From Candidatus Raymondbacteria bacterium RIFOXYA2_FULL_49_16 (lineage in GTDB: Bacteria > Fibrobacterota > OXYB2-FULL-49-7 > XYB2-FULL-49-35), in the NCBI GenBank assembly GCA_001789205.1, contig MFYT01000054.1, positions 1-64,000 on the forward strand: 64,000 nt of DNA, read 5' to 3'. The position numbers were made by a program, and so were the translations under genes. Below the pieces are notes generated by a model that had not been told where the DNA came from, did not search any database, and worked only from the letters and a program-made list of their open reading frames with translations. Shown in pieces: positions 61,074-64,000 of this stretch (the stretch's first letter is position 1; each line of letters begins with the position of its first letter).

Positions 61074-61835
61074 ATGCATTTTCTTTCTATGCTCTCGGGA
61101 CTTCTTTTAACCGGATTCAACAACATGGCGGTCCTCATTCTTACCGCCTATGTGTTCAGCCGCACACGCGTATACGAAGATATAATGGCCCGCAAATTCA
61201 CCGTATGGAATATGTCATGGCTCGTGGGCGTCATGGGCGTTCTCTCCATCTGGGGCACGGTAAGTGGCGTGGATGTTTTGGGCAATATTGCCAATATCCG
61301 CAACCTGGGACCCATAATCGCGGGTTTTGTGGCAGGCCCGCTTGCCGGTGTCCTGGCCGGCCTCATCGGCGGCGTGCACCGTTATTTCATGGGCGGCGAC
61401 AGCAGGCTGCCGTGCAGTATTGTCACTGTGCTCGCGGGCTTTTTCGCCGGGATTGTGTATTTGGCCAATGGGAAAAAGTTCGTGGGCATAAAAAAAGCCG
61501 TCATATTCGCGGCTGGTATCGAGGTCTTTCACTCGGCAATGGTATTACTTTTATACGGCGTGCACGAGCCGGCCTTTTTCGCGAACTTTATGGCTGATTT
61601 TGACATGGCTTGGGAGATCGAAAAGGCAACGACCCTGCCGCGGGTCCTTGTTGTCGCGCTGGGTGTGGGGGTCTTCGCCTTTATCATCGACAACCTGGTC
61701 AGGGAACGGAAAGTAAAAGAGGAGAACAAACGGACAGAGTACGAGCTCAAGGGCGCGCGCGAAATACAGATGAACATTGTACCCAAAAACCTTCATTTGA
61801 TCTCCCAATTTTTCCTTATTTTCCTTTATACATAG
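61074..61835 (+). pseudogene. Truncated 5TM-LYT sensor (lost SpoIIE phosphatase domain)
   Basis: 253 residues with six hydrophobic segments forming a 5TMR-LYT (LytS/YhcK-type) domain: GPIIAGFVAGPLAGVLAGLIGGVHRYFMGG is spread over about 82-112. After the last helix come a linker and ELKGAREIQMNIVPKN, the sequence that normally opens a SpoIIE/PP2C phosphatase domain. Instead of continuing, the frame ends within 13 unrelated residues. The phosphatase is not found in the next 2 kb, so the gene was cut near 61795 by insertion or deletion. The first 250 residues remain intact and may still be expressed. Confidence 0.8.
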
Positions 61836-62012
61836 AGAGACAGTCTGACGTATTCTCATTAATTACAATGAGATACATCCTATCCTATTCTATATAAAGT
61901 GCAATAATGGTGCCAAAAGGTCAACTTTAAGGGGATTTTTTCGGTTAATCCGTTAAGCTTACCGTATATTTTTACACGAATCTGGTCGGTACCCTTGTAG
62001 GTCTATGCGGTT
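61836..62012. other. Junction of truncated sensor and accessory DNA
   Basis: About 180 AT-rich bases between the truncated gene and the antitoxin stop. GTGCAATAATGGTGCC near 61900 loosely resembles GTGCAATAGTACCGCC near 62732, which might mark element ends, but I find no clean inverted or direct repeat. Confidence 0.3.
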
Positions 62013-62333
62013 TTATGCTGCTTTTTTATGATAGTTTTCAAGGGAAATCACTACACGGTATCCCAGGGCTCTTGCAAGTTTAGAAAATAATTTGATCCTT
62101 GGTATCACTGTAGAATTTGGGCTTTCTATACGGCAAATAACAGACTGCGGAATATGAGATTTCCGTGCAAGATCAGCCTGTGACATTGATTTTGCCTCTC
62201 TCGCGTTTTTCAAAAGCATCCCCATTACTTTCTTTTCCTTGTGTTCCTCAACGGCTTCCCTGAATCCGGGGTATTTCTTCTCCCACTCTTTTACCGTATC
62301 AAAAAAAGAGGATCCAATGTGTTTTTTATTCAT
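62013..62333 (-). CDS. higA: HigA-type XRE antitoxin
   Basis: A 106-residue helix-turn-helix protein: the N-terminal arm (about 1-38) is followed by an XRE domain, MLLKNAREAKSMSQADLARKSHIPQSVICRIESP, and a hydrophobic tail (ALGYRVVISLE). This is the layout of HigA antitoxins that bind toxin and repress the operon. The ATG overlaps the end of the upstream higB reading (ATGA), the toxin-first order of higBA. The gene itself is intact. Confidence 0.88.
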   Translation of the reverse strand: MNKKHIGSSFFDTVKEWEKKYPGFREAVEEHKEKKVMGMLLKNAREAKSMSQADLARKSHIPQSVICRIESPNSTVIPRIKLFSKLARALGYRVVISLENYHKKAA

Positions 62334-62649
62334 GGCAAAACCTCCTTCATTCTTTTATAGGCAAGCTCAACATCTTGGCGCTGGCTTCCCTGTTTTTGGT
62401 TTTTACACGCATGGAGCAACAGGATTGTCTCACCTGTTATAAGACAATAGAATATTCTTTGCTGCCTCCCTGACCCTGTCTTAGTTTATCTTTTAATTTC
62501 CGTGTCTCAACTGGTGCGTTCCATATCCCAAATGAAGCAACAAGTTCCAGGTCCTCGGCTATTATCTCGCTGTCTTTCCTTTGCAGGTTTCTTAAATAAT
62601 CCCTGACCGGCTCCCTTCTTGACCCGGTTTTATAATACTGAATAAACAT
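62330..62649 (-). pseudogene. higB: Frameshifted HigB-type toxin
   Basis: A RelE/HigB-fold mRNA interferase in two frames. Frame A, from ATG 62649, reads YYKTGSRREPVRDYLRNL and ETRKLKDKLRQ and stops at 62437. Frame B takes over near 62458-62460 and reads IFYCLITGETILLLHACKNQK then ELAYKRMKEVLP, ending in a TGA that overlaps higA. One extra A in the AAA run (TTT on the plus strand) would restore a ~107-residue toxin of normal length. So the toxin is either inactivated, or this is a sequencing error or a programmed shift. The intact downstream frame argues the loss is recent. Confidence 0.85.
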
Positions 62650-62872
62650 GTTGCCTACACCTATAATATAGCAGAAATGCTAATGGTCGAAATCTCTTTA
62701 AAACTGCCTTTTAAACTGCCATTTGAGGAGTGCAATAGTACCGCCGTTCACGGTTTCCATAAGTACTTATTAAAAGAAAAATTGCCGTTTTTACGTCATA
62801 ACCTTCCCCTTGCTTGATGATAATAAGTATCCTTCGCAAAGTCACTTCACCAACCTCAACGAAAGGATTCTT
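62650..62872. other. Gap between higB and recombinase
   Basis: The 223 bases between divergent higB and the recombinase hold the higBA promoter region, with no ORF of interest. Two similar 12-base stretches (AAACTGCCTTTT and AAACTGCCATTT, around 62701-62726) lie 15 bases apart and could be operator repeats for HigA. Confidence 0.35.
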
Positions 62873-63746
62873 ATGTCATCCCTCCGTCAGCGCTTCATCG
62901 AGGAACTCATGCTTCGCGGACGCTCCGCAAGCACGATCGACTGTTATGTGCGGGCCATACGTCGGCTTTCCGAGTTCTACGGAAAGTCCTTGCGCGTCCT
63001 GACCGACGTGGAAATCCGTTCCTACCTGCTTCATATGCGGACAAAACCGGTTGCGATCGCAACATAAAATATCATCATAACAGCAATCATTTCTTTTTTC
63101 AGGTGCTGCATGCCTGAGAGGTTTTTTCCGCCAATACGGCGGATACCAGCCCCATTTATGCTACCGGAAGTCATGTCTATCGAGGAGGTGAGACAACTTC
63201 TGGAGAACATAACCGACTTGAAATACAAGACCATACTATCACTGATATATTCATCAGGCATGCGGGTCAGTGAATGCGCAGGTCTGCGTCCCGAGGACAT
63301 CGATGCCAAACGAATGCTCATGCGCATACGGCAGGGAAAGGGACATGCGGCCCGGTTCGCCATTTTCGGGAAGACTGCGCTCTCTTTGCTTTGCCGGTAT
63401 AAACGGATTTACCGACCCGCGCAATGGCTGTTCAGGGGCATTCGCAAAGACCTGCCGATCCACAGGCGGAGCATCCAGAAGGCATTCAGAAAAGCGGTTA
63501 TGAAAACAGGGATCAGACGGTATGTCCGCGTACACACGCTCAGGCACAGCTTTGCAACCCACTTGCTGGAAGCCAAATGCCCGCTCCCCGCCATCCCAGC
63601 GGTTCTTGGGGCACAAACAGATCGCGAGCACGCTGCGCTACACTCACCTTACGCCACGGACTTTCGCGGAAATTATCAATCCGCTTGACGCCATTGTGCA
63701 ACCATCCACCTGCAGGCGGCGCAGGATGCCCTGTCGAGCGGATTGA
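62873..63746 (+). pseudogene. Tyrosine recombinase (XerC/D-like), broken by one stop and one frameshift
   Basis: Start ATG 62873 has AAAGGA before it. The SAM-like N-terminal domain (RQRFIEELMLRGRSASTIDCYV) reads to a TAA at 63065-63067 standing where family members have Tyr in the T-Y-N motif. Reading resumes in the same frame with the catalytic domain: Arg in SSGMRVSE and HTLRHSFATHLLEA. Near 63592-63598 an extra C in ATCCCAG shifts the frame; the next frame holds QRFLGHKQIASTLRYTHLT with the nucleophile Tyr, then ends at 63746. Such integrases often neighbour IS91-like transposases (from memory). The gene as written is nonfunctional. Confidence 0.88.
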
Positions 63747-64000
63747 ACGCGATGCCCGAGTCGGCGCTTGCGGTTTTTCATCGATCCAGCTTGGCGCGAA
63801 ACATCTGAAGACACGGCGGAGCGGCGCAACCGGCATCTTTTTTCAGGCCAAATAGTGCACTTGCCGTTTTCTGGTTGGGTCAGGGCATTTTAAACAATAA
63901 AGAGGCTCTGGCTGCGGGCTTTTTTATAACCGGGCCGGGAGCAGCCAATGGTCGCCTGAACAACACTTCTTGCGTATTGTCATTGAGAAATTCAGCGTAA
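63747..64000. other. Window end downstream of recombinase
   Basis: About 250 bases with no supported gene. A continuing plus-strand frame to 63855 is open but has no recognised similarity; the partner gene of the recombinase, if any, lies beyond the window. Confidence 0.4.

Noticed and set aside
62437-62649. Programmed ribosomal frameshift in higB
   Set aside because: AAAGAAT is not a classic slippery heptamer and I see no stimulatory structure; loss of one A is simpler, though not excluded.
62000-64000. Integron or attC array next to the tyrosine recombinase
   Set aside because: No IntI-specific insert, no attC-like imperfect palindromes and no cassette-like small genes are visible.
1-64000. 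tRNA or rRNA genes
   Set aside because: Intergenic regions were read for cloverleaf ends and GTTCRANYC-type T-loops; none was convincing.

Overview
The window looks like chromosomal DNA around the replication origin of a Gram-negative, free-living or gut-associated polysaccharide degrader. The evidence is lspA and several lipoproteins, YidC, bactofilin, an FHA/Ser-Thr-kinase pair, a bacterial alpha-2-macroglobulin and many glycan enzymes. I cannot name the phylum from sequence alone. A member of the FCB/Fibrobacterota-like or a neighbouring uncultured lineage would fit, but this is only an impression. I see no tRNA, rRNA or CRISPR array.

Layout. 0.2-9.4 kb (+): a housekeeping and signalling operon with a DUF4398-like lipoprotein, lspA, tsaE, a DJ-1 protein, two small proteins, gmk, a double-FHA ABCG-type transporter, a membrane Ser/Thr kinase and recQ. 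9.9-16 kb (-): parA-parB-M23 peptidase-bactofilin-HtrA-GH63-like hydrolase-lipoprotein. 16.1-20.0 kb (-): rsmG, mnmG, a perfect parS site, an AT-rich candidate oriC and dnaA, as one sharply AT-rich block. 20.1-22.6 kb (+): rpmH-rnpA-yidD-yidC. 22.7-27.3 kb (-): a sugar-phosphate kinase, purU with a second parS-like site inside it, cysK, an MBL/beta-CASP nuclease-like protein and an RRM protein. dnaN, recF and gyrB are not next to dnaA.

27.5-41.7 kb (-) is a sugar-use region. Two consecutive operons each begin with a solitary ~100-residue CBM48 (glycogen-binding-type) protein behind a good sigma70-like promoter. One carries a GH42-like enzyme, glycerol kinase and a flavoprotein. The other carries a YhcH protein, a DUF3332 lipoprotein, a D-lyxose/D-mannose isomerase, a sulfatase, two PfkB kinases and a GH38 alpha-mannosidase. 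The plausible route is desulfation, mannose release, isomerisation to fructose and phosphorylation. 41.9-48.7 kb is mixed: a degenerate GIY-YIG protein, a CorA variant, a grpB remnant, a URO-D-like protein, citrate synthase, a MITE-like repeat and a GH36-type alpha-galactosidase. 48.9-61 kb (+) holds a 2041-residue alpha-2-macroglobulin with a CAEQ thioester, a HEAT/FN3/beta-propeller lipoprotein, an SGNH hydrolase and a sialate-O-acetylesterase-type protein.

61-64 kb is decayed accessory DNA. It holds a 5TM-LYT sensor cut off where its phosphatase domain should start, a higBA toxin-antitoxin pair with a frameshifted toxin, and a tyrosine recombinase broken by one stop codon and one frameshift. 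Repeats worth attention are five hairpins with nearly the same 14-nt loop in unrelated stems, three tandem 65-bp hairpin units, and a ~198-bp element with 15-bp inverted ends.
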